Positions 16,382 through 24,839 of a stretch of 64,000 nt of DNA are shown here, one piece after another. Location: positions 62,001 to 126,000 of the forward strand of contig JAXLZL010000003.1 in NCBI GenBank assembly GCA_046350895.1, written 5' to 3'. How positions within the stretch are numbered: position 1 is the first letter of the stretch; every line of letters starts with the position of its first letter. Source of the DNA: HK-STAS-PATE-2 sp046350895. GTDB lineage: Bacteria; Patescibacteriota; Patescibacteriia; 2-12-FULL-60-25. The notes under the pieces were generated by a model. The model made no database searches, was not told where the DNA came from, and saw only the letters and a program-made list of their open reading frames with translations. The position numbers were made by a program, and so were the translations under genes.

Positions 16382-17683
16382 ATGGTAAGACCTTTGACGA
16401 AACAGCGTACTCCGAGCCCTGCGAGCCAGAAGTCCCGCAGGCCGATGTCCTGGCGTATCCAGTCCAGGACCTATCGAGCCACGGTCAAAGAGGGTTCGAT
16501 GGTTTGCAAGGGGTTGAGCCTGCCCGGCAGGGCCTTCTTGTGCAAGTACTCCAGGCAAGAGCTCTTCGGTGATCCGCCGAAGCCGATGCCCGAATGGGCG
16601 TACCCCGGATTCATTGTTTGCAGCAAGCCTCGCCAACGCGAGCTGTCTGCAACGGCTCCACGCGAGCAAATCGTGAGCGACATCTATGCCTACCTGCGTC
16701 AGCAGTGGCATATGGTGCGCAATACCGAAGATGAATCGTTTCATGTCGGACGAGCGGTCCACGAGGCTCGCGCCGTTGCCGGCCTCTTGTTGAACAAGGG
16801 GCATTGCTCGCAAGAAGAGCATGATGCGCTCATCCAGCGCATCGTCGCCCTCGAAGCGAGCTATGCGAATCCGGATTTTCGCGCTGAGCGAAAGATCAAG
16901 GCGGGTGACCTCTTCATGCAGGTTGCCGTTGATCCCGACGCGAATCCGAGCAAGAACGCCGTGCATGCGCTCACGACTCACGCTGGCGCACGTCAGCTCG
17001 AGCTGAGGTTGCACGAGACGTTGATGATCGGCTATTACCTGCAACCCAGGTTTTTGGCCATTCGCGACATCGTGCGTCAGCTCGAAGAGCGTACTCAGCG
17101 CATCAAGCAGATCGTGACGCCGCAGGGCTTGCAATCCGCTTATGCCCAATTCAGGCGTGATCTGAGCGAGTCGATGCGCCATAAGGTCATCGATTTTGCC
17201 GAAGAGCTATGGTCGGAGTTGGGAATCTTTTGTTTCGTGATGCCCTTTAGTCCGCATGCCCTTGCCGCCAAGCGTGCGGCTGCTGCCATACGCGACGCGT
17301 TGGCAAGTGGGCGCGTTGATCATCTCGCGGCTCTCGATGCGCATATGGTCGAGCTGTACGTCCGTGTCATGCTCATGCGTCTCATCGTGCGAATCGAGCG
17401 TGATGTCATTCTGCCGCTCACGGTGCTGGAGATTCGCCAGCCCGCTCCAGAAGATGACGCTTCACGACGAAGGATTTTCGAAGTCGTCCGCAAAGATGTC
17501 GCGGATCTTGCAGCGCGGGTGCGCGCAGAATCGACCAAGTCATTGTCGAGACTGACCGGACTCGATGCATGGCTACAGAAACTCGATTTTTGCCAGCGCA
17601 ATACGTTCGAGAACCATCGATTGGTTCGCGAAGATGCCAAGGCGTTCGTTCGTTACCTGACCTTTGCCGAGGTCCGACTCTGA
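16382..17683 (+). CDS. Unknown 433-residue, helix-rich protein
   Basis: No family is recognised. The N-terminus (about 30 residues) is very basic (KQRTPSPASQKSRRP). Later parts are Ala/Arg/Leu-rich and predicted helical (for example AKRAAAAIRDALASGR and RLIVRIERDVILPL). There is no signal peptide or clear transmembrane segment. It is monocistronic: its own promoter, a strong ribosome site and a long terminator. Cys residues are few and no metal motif is seen. Codon choice mixes CGT/CGC with GAG-rich runs and differs in feel from the flanking map and mutM. It may be lineage-specific. Confidence 0.75.
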   Translation: MVRPLTKQRTPSPASQKSRRPMSWRIQSRTYRATVKEGSMVCKGLSLPGRAFLCKYSRQELFGDPPKPMPEWAYPGFIVCSKPRQRELSATAPREQIVSDIYAYLRQQWHMVRNTEDESFHVGRAVHEARAVAGLLLNKGHCSQEEHDALIQRIVALEASYANPDFRAERKIKAGDLFMQVAVDPDANPSKNAVHALTTHAGARQLELRLHETLMIGYYLQPRFLAIRDIVRQLEERTQRIKQIVTPQGLQSAYAQFRRDLSESMRHKVIDFAEELWSELGIFCFVMPFSPHALAAKRAAAAIRDALASGRVDHLAALDAHMVELYVRVMLMRLIVRIERDVILPLTVLEIRQPAPEDDASRRRIFEVVRKDVADLAARVRAESTKSLSRLTGLDAWLQKLDFCQRNTFENHRLVREDAKAFVRYLTFAEVRL

Positions 17684-17687
17684 AACG

Positions 17688-17735
17688 GAGCCCCGTACCA
17701 CCCTCGACCCGAGGGGTCTGGTACGGGGCTCTTTT
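17688..17735 (+). terminator. Terminator of the 433-aa gene
   Basis: A 13-bp stem GAGCCCCGTACCA / TGGTACGGGGCTC with an inner CCCTC/GAGGG stem, followed by TTTT. It ends just 20 nt before mutM. Confidence 0.92.
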
Positions 17736-17755
17736 CTTTGTTAAGACGGTTGCCT

Positions 17756-18571
17756 ATGCCTGAATTACCCGAGGTAGAAACCGTCAAAAGGCAATTAAAT
17801 ACCCGCTTGGCCGGCAAACGTGTCGTTGATGTTGAAGTGATTCATTCGGGCCGCGAACGCCCCAAAGGCGATGCCTTTATCGAAGGGGTAAAAAGCCGCA
17901 AGATCATCGCGGTTAAACGCCGTGCAAAGTTACTCATCTTCTATTTTTTGGATGGGGGAGTGATGGTGGCCCATCTCAAAATGACGGGAAAGTTTTTATT
18001 TGCTGACCGAGGTTATCAGCCGCAAAAACATGACCATATTGTCTTTACGCTGGATGATGGGGGATTGATGATTTGGTCCGATGTGCGCAAATTCGGATTC
18101 GTCGCCCTACTCACCGACGAAGAACTTGAAGAAGAACTGTCAGAGTATGGGCCTGAGCCATTAGAGAATGAGACGGGTATTTTGGCGGATGCGCTCAGTA
18201 AAAAATCCACACGCACCATCAAGTCGGTATTGCTCGACCAAAGCGTTATTGCCGGTGTTGGCAACATCTACGCTGACGAGGCGTTGTTTCGCGCCAAGGT
18301 CCATCCGTCCGTTCGTGCGAATACGTTAACGGATGTACAGCGTTTGTTATTAGCGAAAGAAATTCAAAACGTGCTGGCTGAATCCGTCGAGCAAAAGGGC
18401 ACGAGTGCGCATGACTATGTTGATACCTATAATGAGCGCGGTGGGTTTTTGTCGTTATTGCGCGTCTATGGACGAACGGGGGAGAAGTGTAAAAGGTGCA
18501 AAACGGCCATTCAAAAAATCACCCAGGCCGGGCGTGGCACGCATTTTTGCCCAAAGTGCCAAACCGAGTAA
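17756..18571 (+). CDS. mutM: Formamidopyrimidine-DNA glycosylase
   Basis: A 271-residue Fpg/Nei-family enzyme that excises 8-oxoG and FaPy and cuts AP sites. It starts MPELPEVETVKRQ, giving the catalytic Pro2 and Glu3; Lys is present in KRRAKLL. A C-terminal zinc finger has CKRC and CPKC. The H2TH region includes AGVGNIYADEALF. ATG 17756 is the only start that exposes Pro2. It heads a repair cluster with alkD-like and ung. Confidence 0.96.
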   Translation: MPELPEVETVKRQLNTRLAGKRVVDVEVIHSGRERPKGDAFIEGVKSRKIIAVKRRAKLLIFYFLDGGVMVAHLKMTGKFLFADRGYQPQKHDHIVFTLDDGGLMIWSDVRKFGFVALLTDEELEEELSEYGPEPLENETGILADALSKKSTRTIKSVLLDQSVIAGVGNIYADEALFRAKVHPSVRANTLTDVQRLLLAKEIQNVLAESVEQKGTSAHDYVDTYNERGGFLSLLRVYGRTGEKCKRCKTAIQKITQAGRGTHFCPKCQTE

Positions 18572-18574
18572 ACT
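18569..18574 (+). promoter_or_regulatory. -10 box of the alkD-like gene overlapping the mutM stop
   Basis: TAAACT at 18569-18574 contains the TAA stop of mutM and lies exactly 6 nt before the ATG at 18581. This is the leaderless spacing seen at many other starts in the window. A clear -35 is not seen. Confidence 0.45.
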
Positions 18575-18580
18575 GTTGTT

Positions 18581-19312
18581 ATGACGACGTTAAAAGCAAA
18601 AGATCTCGAGGCATTGTTAGTAAAGCGTCGCGATGTTGCACGCGGTATTTTTTTGCAGCGCTTTTTCAAAACGGGTCCGGGCGAATATTGCGAAGGGGAT
18701 TTGCTTTTGGGTTTGACCGTGCCGTCGATCCGCAAAGAGGTGAAGGCATTCAAAACCCTCCCATTAAGCGAGATAGGAAAACTGTTAGCGTCTAAGTGGC
18801 ATGAAGTGCGATTAGCTGCCGTGATTATTCTTGCCGAGCAAGCCAAAAAAACGACGGATGAAAAAATGCAGAATGCCCTCGCGACGTTTTACGTGAAGCA
18901 TGCCGACCGTGTGAATAGTTGGGATTTGGTCGACAGTTCGGTTGAACATGTCCTTGGACCTGTGGTCGCGAAGAAGGGTTTTGAGTATGTGAAGCCGCTT
19001 ATCGGTTCGAAGCTGTTCTGGAAGCGCCGCATGGCCATGGTGTCGATGTTCTATCTTATTCGCCGCGGTCAGGCTGAACTGCCTTTGCAAGTAGCAGAAG
19101 CGCTTTTGCATGATGAGCATGATCTCATGCAAAAAGCCGTGGGTTGGATGCTGCGTGAAGTGGGCAAGCGTGCCAGCATGCCAAAACTGAACGGATTTTT
19201 AGAATCCCATGCCGCTACAATGCCGCGCACGACGTTGCGCTATGCGATCGAACGTCATCCGGATTTTGCCAAGAAGCGTTTCATGCAGATGAAACAATTG
19301 CAGAATGTATGA
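18581..19312 (+). CDS. DNA alkylation repair protein, AlkD-like
   Basis: A 243-residue HEAT-repeat protein of the AlkD family, which removes N3- and N7-alkylpurines without base flipping. Recognised by GLTVPSIRKEVKAF, KWHEVRLAAVIIL and the key segment RVNSWDLVDSSVEHVLG, whose Trp-Asp and Asp match catalytic AlkD residues. Its stop overlaps the ung start (ATGA at 19309-19312), implying coupled translation. Confidence 0.88.
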   Translation: MTTLKAKDLEALLVKRRDVARGIFLQRFFKTGPGEYCEGDLLLGLTVPSIRKEVKAFKTLPLSEIGKLLASKWHEVRLAAVIILAEQAKKTTDEKMQNALATFYVKHADRVNSWDLVDSSVEHVLGPVVAKKGFEYVKPLIGSKLFWKRRMAMVSMFYLIRRGQAELPLQVAEALLHDEHDLMQKAVGWMLREVGKRASMPKLNGFLESHAATMPRTTLRYAIERHPDFAKKRFMQMKQLQNV

Positions 19313-19977
19313 ACGACAACATAAAGCTTGAAACGAGTTGGAAAAAAGCTCTCGATGCCGAATTCGGCCAGGGATATTTTTCAGCGCTTACTGAGTTCGT
19401 AAAGAACGAATACAAAACAGCAAAAGTCTATCCACCGCCTGCGCAGATTTTTCGCGCGTTCGACGAATGTCCTTTTGACCAAGTGAAGGTAGTGATCATT
19501 GGGCAGGATCCTTATCATGGTCCGGGGCAAGCCCATGGTTTGTGCTTTTCGGTGAACGAAGGCGTACCTTTTCCACCATCCTTACAGAATATTTTTAAAG
19601 AGATCGCAGCGGATGTCGGTGCGCCGATGCCGAAGAACGGCGATCTCACACGCTGGGTGAAGCAGGGTGTTTTGCTATTGAATGCAACGTTGACCGTGCG
19701 CGCAGGGCAAGCGGGTTCGCACCAAGGCAAGGGCTGGGAGAAATTCACCGATGCCGCGATTCGTGCTTTGTCCGACCAACGCGAGCATGTTGTCTTTCTT
19801 TTGTGGGGACGCTATGCGCAACAGAAAGAAATGCTCATTGATGGTTCAAAGCATCTCATTTTGAAAACGGTACACCCTTCGCCGCTAAGCGCCTATGCCG
19901 GATGGTTCGGCAGCAAGCATTTCAGCAAGGCGAACACGTATCTCGTGTCCCAAGGCAAAGAGCCAATCCAGTGGTAA
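19309..19977 (+). CDS. ung: Uracil-DNA glycosylase, family 1
   Basis: A 222-residue UDG. The water-activating motif GQDPYHGPGQAHGLCFSV (with Asp) and the C-terminal HPSPLSAYAGWFG loop are both intact, and LLWGRYAQQK lies between. It removes uracil from DNA. It overlaps alkD by 4 nt and forms the third gene of a base-excision repair operon with mutM. Confidence 0.97.
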   Translation: MNDNIKLETSWKKALDAEFGQGYFSALTEFVKNEYKTAKVYPPPAQIFRAFDECPFDQVKVVIIGQDPYHGPGQAHGLCFSVNEGVPFPPSLQNIFKEIAADVGAPMPKNGDLTRWVKQGVLLLNATLTVRAGQAGSHQGKGWEKFTDAAIRALSDQREHVVFLLWGRYAQQKEMLIDGSKHLILKTVHPSPLSAYAGWFGSKHFSKANTYLVSQGKEPIQW

Positions 19978-19978
19978 G

Positions 19979-20006
19979 ACAAAACGCCGTCCATAAAGGG
20001 CGGCGC
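19979..20006 (-). terminator. Terminator of the 2H phosphoesterase gene
   Basis: On the minus strand the stem CGCCGCCC/GGACGGCG is followed by TTTTGTCTT. It lies directly after the minus-strand stop at 20008 and may also end the ung transcript. Confidence 0.7.
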
Positions 20007-20007
20007 T

Positions 20008-20541
20008 TCAGAGGGCGGTCTTCAGCTCGTATGAATCGGCTGACAGGGTGGGGGAGTTGTCCAGTTTGCGGACGAGGTACAGGTGTTTGAACCTGACCTG
20101 GGTGCAAGGAGGTGACGACTGTTGCAGGTAATTGCCGAGCATCACATTGGACTCGTCATTGATGACGCCTTGGGCAACGGTGATATGGTAGATCCGTTTG
20201 CCATAGGTTTTTGGCGCCATTGGTCCAAGGGCTGATCGCCCTAGCTGCTCGAGCGTCGCGAAGTAGCGGTGCTGTTCTAGCGAGATGTACCAGCAATGGT
20301 GATTTGAAAAATGCCCAAAGCCGATCGTTTGTACCTGAAATGCCGGAGCAACGACCATCTCTTTTAATGCTGCTTCGGCTTGCTCTTTGTCACAGACAAA
20401 AGGCGGGATGATGGTGACGTGCGGTTCGGTATGCGGCGGTACGATGCCGGGTATCCTTTCGCGCAACTGCGCAGAAAACCTGACGATCGCTTCGTGCTGG
20501 GGTTTTTCGGGTATGAGGGCGATAAACCAGCGTTGCGTCAT
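20008..20541 (-). CDS. 2H phosphoesterase (LigT / 2'-5' RNA ligase-like)
   Basis: A 177-residue protein with the two HxT motifs of the 2H superfamily: HVTIIPP near residue 41 and HITVAQ near 121. Family members hydrolyse cyclic phosphodiesters (for example 2',3'- or 1'',2''-cyclic phosphates) or ligate 2'-5' RNA ends. A GGGGAGG site lies 5 nt before the ATG, and the promoter is divergent from prfB. Substrate unknown. Confidence 0.85.
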   Translation of the reverse strand: MTQRWFIALIPEKPQHEAIVRFSAQLRERIPGIVPPHTEPHVTIIPPFVCDKEQAEAALKEMVVAPAFQVQTIGFGHFSNHHCWYISLEQHRYFATLEQLGRSALGPMAPKTYGKRIYHITVAQGVINDESNVMLGNYLQQSSPPCTQVRFKHLYLVRKLDNSPTLSADSYELKTAL

Positions 20542-20559
20542 TTAAGCCTCCCCGTACCC

Positions 20560-20588
20560 ATGGTAGGCGCTTGTCGTGTCATGGGCAA
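20560..20588 (-). promoter_or_regulatory. Promoter of the 2H phosphoesterase gene
   Basis: On the minus strand TTGCCC (20588-20583), 17-bp spacer, TACCAT (20565-20560). It overlaps the divergent prfB promoter, so the two may compete for polymerase. Confidence 0.55.
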
Positions 20589-20599
20589 TGCTTTACCCT
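20571..20599 (+). promoter_or_regulatory. Promoter of prfB, leaderless type
   Basis: TTGTCG (20571-20576), 17 bp, TACCCT (20594-20599), then exactly 6 nt to the ATG at 20606. It supports choosing 20606 as the start. Confidence 0.6.
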
Positions 20600-20605
20600 C
20601 CGTGC

Positions 20606-21736
20606 ATGGTCCAAGAACTCCGCGAGCGCCTCGATGCGCTGCAAAAGAAGGTCTCTGAAGCGTGGCAGATTTTGTCATTGGACGCGATCAAAAAAGAGAT
20701 CAATGCTCTTGAAGCCGAGACGATGTCGGCAGATTTTTGGCAGGACCAAGAACGCGCCACCCGTGAATCGCAAAAGCTCGCCGAACTTCGTCGCGAGGTT
20801 GCGGACTGGGACAAGATCCGTACTGCCATTACGGACTCGCTCGAATTGCTCGCGATGGCCGAAGGTGAAAAAGATGAAGCCGCTATTGAAGATGTGCAAA
20901 CCCGCACGGCCGAACTCGAGGCGGATTTTACCAAGCTTGAATTCAGTTTGATGTTCTCTGGCGACCATGACCAAGCGAATGCGATTCTCGGCATCCATGC
21001 CGGTGCCGGCGGTACTGATGCGCAAGACTGGGCTGAGATGCTCATGCGCATGCTCTTTCGCTATGCCGAACGCAAAGGCTGGAAGGTTCAATTACTTGAT
21101 GAGTCGCGCGGCGGTGAAGCAGGTATCAAATCCGCCACGTTTCGCATTGAAGGGCGCTTTGCCTACGGTCATTTGAAGAGCGAACATGGTGTGCACCGCC
21201 TTGTGCGCCAATCGCCATTTAATGCCGACGCGCTTCGCCAAACGTCTTTTGCGTTAGTTGAAGTTATTCCTGAAATTGAGCGTGACTCCGATGTCGAAAT
21301 TAAGAATGAAGATTTGCGCATCGATACCTTCACTGCAGGCGGTAAGGGCGGACAGTCGGTGAATACGACGTATTCGGCCGTACGTATCGTGCATATCCCG
21401 ACGGGCATCATGGTTTCTTGTCAGAACGAGCGTTCGCAGGCGCAGAACAAAGAATTTGCGATGCGCGTGCTCAAGTCGAAGTTATTGAAACTACGCGAAG
21501 AAGAATTACAAAAAGAAAAACAAAAACTTCGCGGCGAATACCAGAGCGCCGAGTGGGGCAATCAAATTCGTTCGTACGTTCTGCATCCATATAAAATGGT
21601 TAAAGATCATCGCACCGATGTTGAGACGGCGGATCCTGACAGTGTCCTTGATGGTGATCTCGACATGTTCGTTGAAGGGTATTTGCGCATGGAAGCAGGG
21701 AAGCGAGATATCCCTTCTGAGTTAAACAAAGAATAA
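20606..21736 (+). CDS. prfB: Peptide chain release factor 2
   Basis: A 376-residue RF2 recognising UAA and UGA. The peptidyl-hydrolase GGQ is in GGKGGQSVNTTYSAVR, and the anticodon-like SPF tripeptide is in LVRQSPFNADALR. The frame is continuous: the autoregulatory +1 frameshift of many prfB genes is absent. Presence of RF2 fits UGA being a stop here. The start MVQELRERLDALQKK is set by the promoter 6 nt upstream. Confidence 0.96.
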   Translation: MVQELRERLDALQKKVSEAWQILSLDAIKKEINALEAETMSADFWQDQERATRESQKLAELRREVADWDKIRTAITDSLELLAMAEGEKDEAAIEDVQTRTAELEADFTKLEFSLMFSGDHDQANAILGIHAGAGGTDAQDWAEMLMRMLFRYAERKGWKVQLLDESRGGEAGIKSATFRIEGRFAYGHLKSEHGVHRLVRQSPFNADALRQTSFALVEVIPEIERDSDVEIKNEDLRIDTFTAGGKGGQSVNTTYSAVRIVHIPTGIMVSCQNERSQAQNKEFAMRVLKSKLLKLREEELQKEKQKLRGEYQSAEWGNQIRSYVLHPYKMVKDHRTDVETADPDSVLDGDLDMFVEGYLRMEAGKRDIPSELNKE

Positions 21737-21784
21737 ATCTTTGCATTTTTTCTAGCCTAGCGTAAGGTGGGTGCGGAGGTTGAA

Positions 21785-21991
21785 ATGTCCAAAACCACCG
21801 CTTGTTCTCATCTGGCTTCTTGCCCGATGTTTGCGCTCTTTACCCAGAATACGACGACTCGTATCTGGAAAGACAACTACTGCGAAGGTGATTTTAAGAA
21901 ATGCGCTCGATACCAACGGTCGCAAGAAGGTAAGCCCGTACCAAATACGCTCATGCCGAACGGCAAAGAGCTTCAGCTCCCAAAGCGCTGA
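21785..21991 (+). CDS. Small Cys-containing protein
   Basis: A 68-residue protein beginning MSKTTACSHLASCPMF, with four Cys arranged C-x5-C and later C-x5-C in NYCEGDFKKCARY. The pattern resembles short N-terminal Cys modules found in many bacteria and might bind Zn or an Fe-S cluster; function is unknown. GGAGG (21775-21779) lies 5 nt before the ATG, and a terminator follows at once, so it is a monocistronic Shine-Dalgarno gene. Confidence 0.75.
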   Translation: MSKTTACSHLASCPMFALFTQNTTTRIWKDNYCEGDFKKCARYQRSQEGKPVPNTLMPNGKELQLPKR

Positions 21992-21994
21992 CCA

Positions 21995-22017
21995 GCCACG
22001 AAACTTCGTGGCTTTTT
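21995..22017 (+). terminator. Terminator after the Cys protein
   Basis: Stem GCCACGAA / TTCGTGGC with a 2-nt centre (21995-22012) and TTTTT. Confidence 0.9.
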
Positions 22018-22023
22018 GCTTGT

Positions 22024-22053
22024 TAGACAAGAAGGTATTTGTCCGAGTAGAGT
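22024..22053 (+). promoter_or_regulatory. Promoter of rsmA, leaderless type
   Basis: TAGACA (22024-22029), 18 bp, TAGAGT (22048-22053), then 6 nt to ATG 22060. The spacing equals that of prfB, murC and secA. Confidence 0.5.
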
Positions 22054-22059
22054 AGCGCC

Positions 22060-22838
22060 ATGAATCCCACCGAAACTGGGGCAGCAGAGTACTGGGCGGG
22101 GCGCCAAATAAGCGCCTGGCCGCATTTTTTGGTGGATGGCGCTTGAAACCATTGTCGAAGCCGCGAAATCCAAGAAGGTAGACGGTGTCGAGACGGTCCG
22201 GGTTTGGGCGTGCTAACGAATGAGCCGCCGGTCGTGGCGTGAATGTGATTGCTATCGAAAAAGACAAGCGTTACGCTGCCGAATACCACACCTCGCGCAA
22301 ACTCAAGAATCTCAAAGATCGTACAAGGTGATGCGATTCAAATCGATTGATGAAACTGTTGCAAAAAGCCGTGGAAGCTCATTGCGAATTTGCCAAGATC
22401 ACGTCGTATGCCTTGCGTCTTGGTTTATGGGCCAAGCATCCGCTCGAATGCATCGTTGTAATTTCCGTCCAAAAAGAAGTGGCAGAACGTGCGATCGCGA
22501 TGGCAAACAGTCCTGTTGTTAATGGTGGCGCTCGCCGGAGCGCTGAAGCGCCGTATCTTGCGCAAGGTCCCGCCGGGCTGTTTTTATCCTCCGCCACGCG
22601 TTGATTCGGCGGTGCTTTATTCTGCCTTCGACCCAAGGCCTGCAAAGCCTAATGGGGTATCGACCCTGAACGGGTTATGGAGCTGCAAAAAGGGCTTTCA
22701 AGCCCTGTGTTCTTATCAAACTCGGGGTTTGTGAGGCAGATTCTCAGGCCTGGGAGGCCCTTGGGATCAATCCTCAAGGCCAGAGCTGAGGATTGGTCCC
22801 TGCTCAGTATGAGCTCAAGCTAGTGCCCTTAAAATATT
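22060..22838 (+). pseudogene. rsmA: 16S rRNA dimethyladenosine transferase (KsgA/RsmA), frame broken
   Basis: Fragments of RsmA appear in different frames: PHFLVDGALETIVEAA, then GVNVIAIEKDKRYAA, LRLGLWAKHPLECIVV, VQKEVAERAIAMANS, VPPGCFYPPPRVDSAVL and a C-terminal ALGINPQ. The order is right and spans the whole family length, but several indels and stops break it, and the catalytic NLPY segment is not found. The enzyme would methylate A1518/A1519 of the 16S gene that follows. Because neighbours in this patch are damaged the same way, consensus error is as likely as a true pseudogene. Confidence 0.7.
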
Positions 22839-22865
22839 AAAACCCACCTGAAAAAGGTGGGTTTT
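22839..22865 (+). terminator. Terminator after rsmA
   Basis: Stem AAAACCCACCT / AGGTGGGTTTT with a short A-rich loop. It separates rsmA from the 16S leader. The 22866-23067 stretch between it and the 16S shows no gene. Confidence 0.85.
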
Positions 22866-23067
22866 ATTAGGTTTTTTGCCGTTTAAGAATGAAGTGGGCA
22901 AAGCCCAGCATACTTGAGCCATGGCCAACGATTTTCATTAAACTTTACCTCACTGAGAGATCCGCAAAATTTCGCAAACAAAATCCCGGATAAAAGAAGA
23001 GGATTTGAACCTGAAAATCAAGTCATTACCTGATCAACCTTCCGCTGTTACAAGCCAAAGGTTTTTA

Positions 23068-24571
23068 CAGGAGTCGATTTTGCCGCCAGACGAACGCCTG
23101 AAGGCGTTCCCAAGGTATGCAGGCTGAATGACCGTTATTGGGGAAGGCCATCAAGAACGAAAGATGCAACAAGGTACTACGCCTTCAGGCACAGTTCCGT
23201 TCAAAAAACAAGCATAATCCCGCGAAAGTGGGACTAATTCCACGATGTCGTCAAGGTGACTCCTTCTGATGGGGCAGCAATACGCTTTTAGAGGGGACGG
23301 CGGTCATCAGCCGTTGGTGGTGAGGTAACGGCTCACCGGCAGTTATGACGGTAGTGCAGGAGCAACACCTCACTGGGACTGAGACACGCCCAGACACCTA
23401 CGGGGGTGGCTGCAGTCGAGAACAGCTCCCCAATGGCCGAAAGGCTGAGGAGCGCCGCGTGCAGGAATAAGGCCTTCGGGTCGCGGGAACTGCTTTGCTG
23501 AGGAAGAATCATGACGGCAGCTCGGAGAATAAGAGGTTGCTAACTCTGTGCCGTGTTGGCAGCGGTAATACAGAGACCTCAAGCGTTATCCGGATTTTAT
23601 TGGGCGCGCGGTCCGCAGGTGGCTTTACACGTCGATGGTTAAATTTGAAGCCCAACCCTGAAACTGCTATCGATACGGTTTAGCTAGAGCATGGAAGAGG
23701 TAAGCGGAATTACTGGTGTAGTAGTAAAATGCGTTAATATCAGTAGGAACACCATGTGAAGGGCAGCTTACTGGGACATTGCTGACACTCAGGGACGAAA
23801 GCGCGGGGAGCGAAAAGGATTAGATACCCTTGTAGTCCACGCCCTAAACGATGAATGCTAGATATTGGGGAGTATCGACTCCTCCCAGTGTCGTTTAAAA
23901 TAGTTAACACATTAAGCATTCCGCTCCTGGGGAGTACGGTCGCAAGACTAAACTCAAAGGAATAGATGGGGACCCGCACAAGCAGAGTGAAGCTACGTTT
24001 AATTCGAGGAAGCGAGAAACTTTACCTAGGTTTGAAAATGTATTGCAAGCCGAAAGAATCTCCTTGCCGTGCCTTTCAGGGTGCTACACAGAAAGCGTAT
24101 GGTTGCCGTCAGCTCGTGTCGTGAGATGTACCGTTAAGTCGGGTAACGAGCGCAACCCCCGTCCCATGTTGTTTTTTCATGGGAGACCGCCTCGGATAAC
24201 GGGGAGGAAGGTGGGGATGACGTCAAATCAGCATGGCTCTTACACCTAGGCTACACATGCTACAATGGCTATGGCTTACTGGGCTGCCAAGCCGCAAGGC
24301 GGAGCTAATCCCACCAAACATAGCCGCCCCAATTCGGATTGAGGGCTGCAATTCGCCCTCAGTGAAGCCGGATTGGCTAGTAAACGCGTATCAGCATCGG
24401 CGCGTTGAATACGTTCTCGGTCTTTAAAATTCTCTACCGCCCGTCACATCAAGAGAGTTGTATAGCATCTTTGGCGGCCCTTGATGAGGGACTAGTTGCA
24501 GAGACAAAGGATAGGGATGAAGTCGTAACAAGGCATCCGTAGCGAAGCTGTGGATGGATCACCTCCTTTCT
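23068..24571 (+). rRNA. rrs: 16S ribosomal RNA, damaged sequence
   Basis: About 1,500 nt align in order with bacterial 16S: a degraded 5' GAGTTTGATC region (23070-23090), 'CTGGGACTGAGACACG', GATTAGATACCCTTGTAGTC (about 23819), 'GTCAGCTCGTGTCGTGAGATG', 'GGATGACGTCAAATCAGCATGG', and the 3' end GGATCACCTCCTTTCT with the anti-Shine-Dalgarno. Universally conserved sites are altered: the 530 loop reads GTGCCGTGTTGGCAGCGG instead of GTGCCAGCAGCCGCGG, and the decoding-site strand before CCGCCCGTC lacks TTGTACACA. It is either a non-functional copy or a badly called consensus. No 23S follows. Ends are approximate. Confidence 0.9.
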
Positions 24572-24839
24572 AGGGAGAATTTGCAAATATTGCAATTGTT
24601 GACCGATTATTCCCCGACATTTATGTCAGAACATTTAGTGCGAAACGGCCTGCTATTTTTTTGCAGGTGCGTCGTACGCATAGATTTAGGACGTAAGGTT
24701 TCCAATCACTTTTTCTGAAGTCAGAAAGTCTGCGAACCCTGCGTTGGCGGGGTTTTGTGTTTCTCGGCACGCTTCGCTTGCTCGGGATGGACAAGTTGCT
24801 TAACTTGTCGAGCTCAGTTGGTACGGGGTTTGTGTTATT
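24572..24839 (+). other. Spacer downstream of 16S, no gene recognised
   Basis: No tRNA, no 23S start and no credible ORF are seen. A CCTGC/GCAGG hairpin with a T-rich loop near 24648-24668 might be a processing or termination signal. Confidence 0.4.

Noticed and set aside
20606..21736. Programmed +1 frameshift in prfB
   Set aside because: The frame is continuous from MVQELRERL to the GGQ and the stop; no CTTTGA-type slip site near codon 25.
23068..24571. 16S intron or large insertion as in some Patescibacteria
   Set aside because: The total length of about 1,500 nt is normal and the changes are scattered small indels and substitutions, not one insertion.
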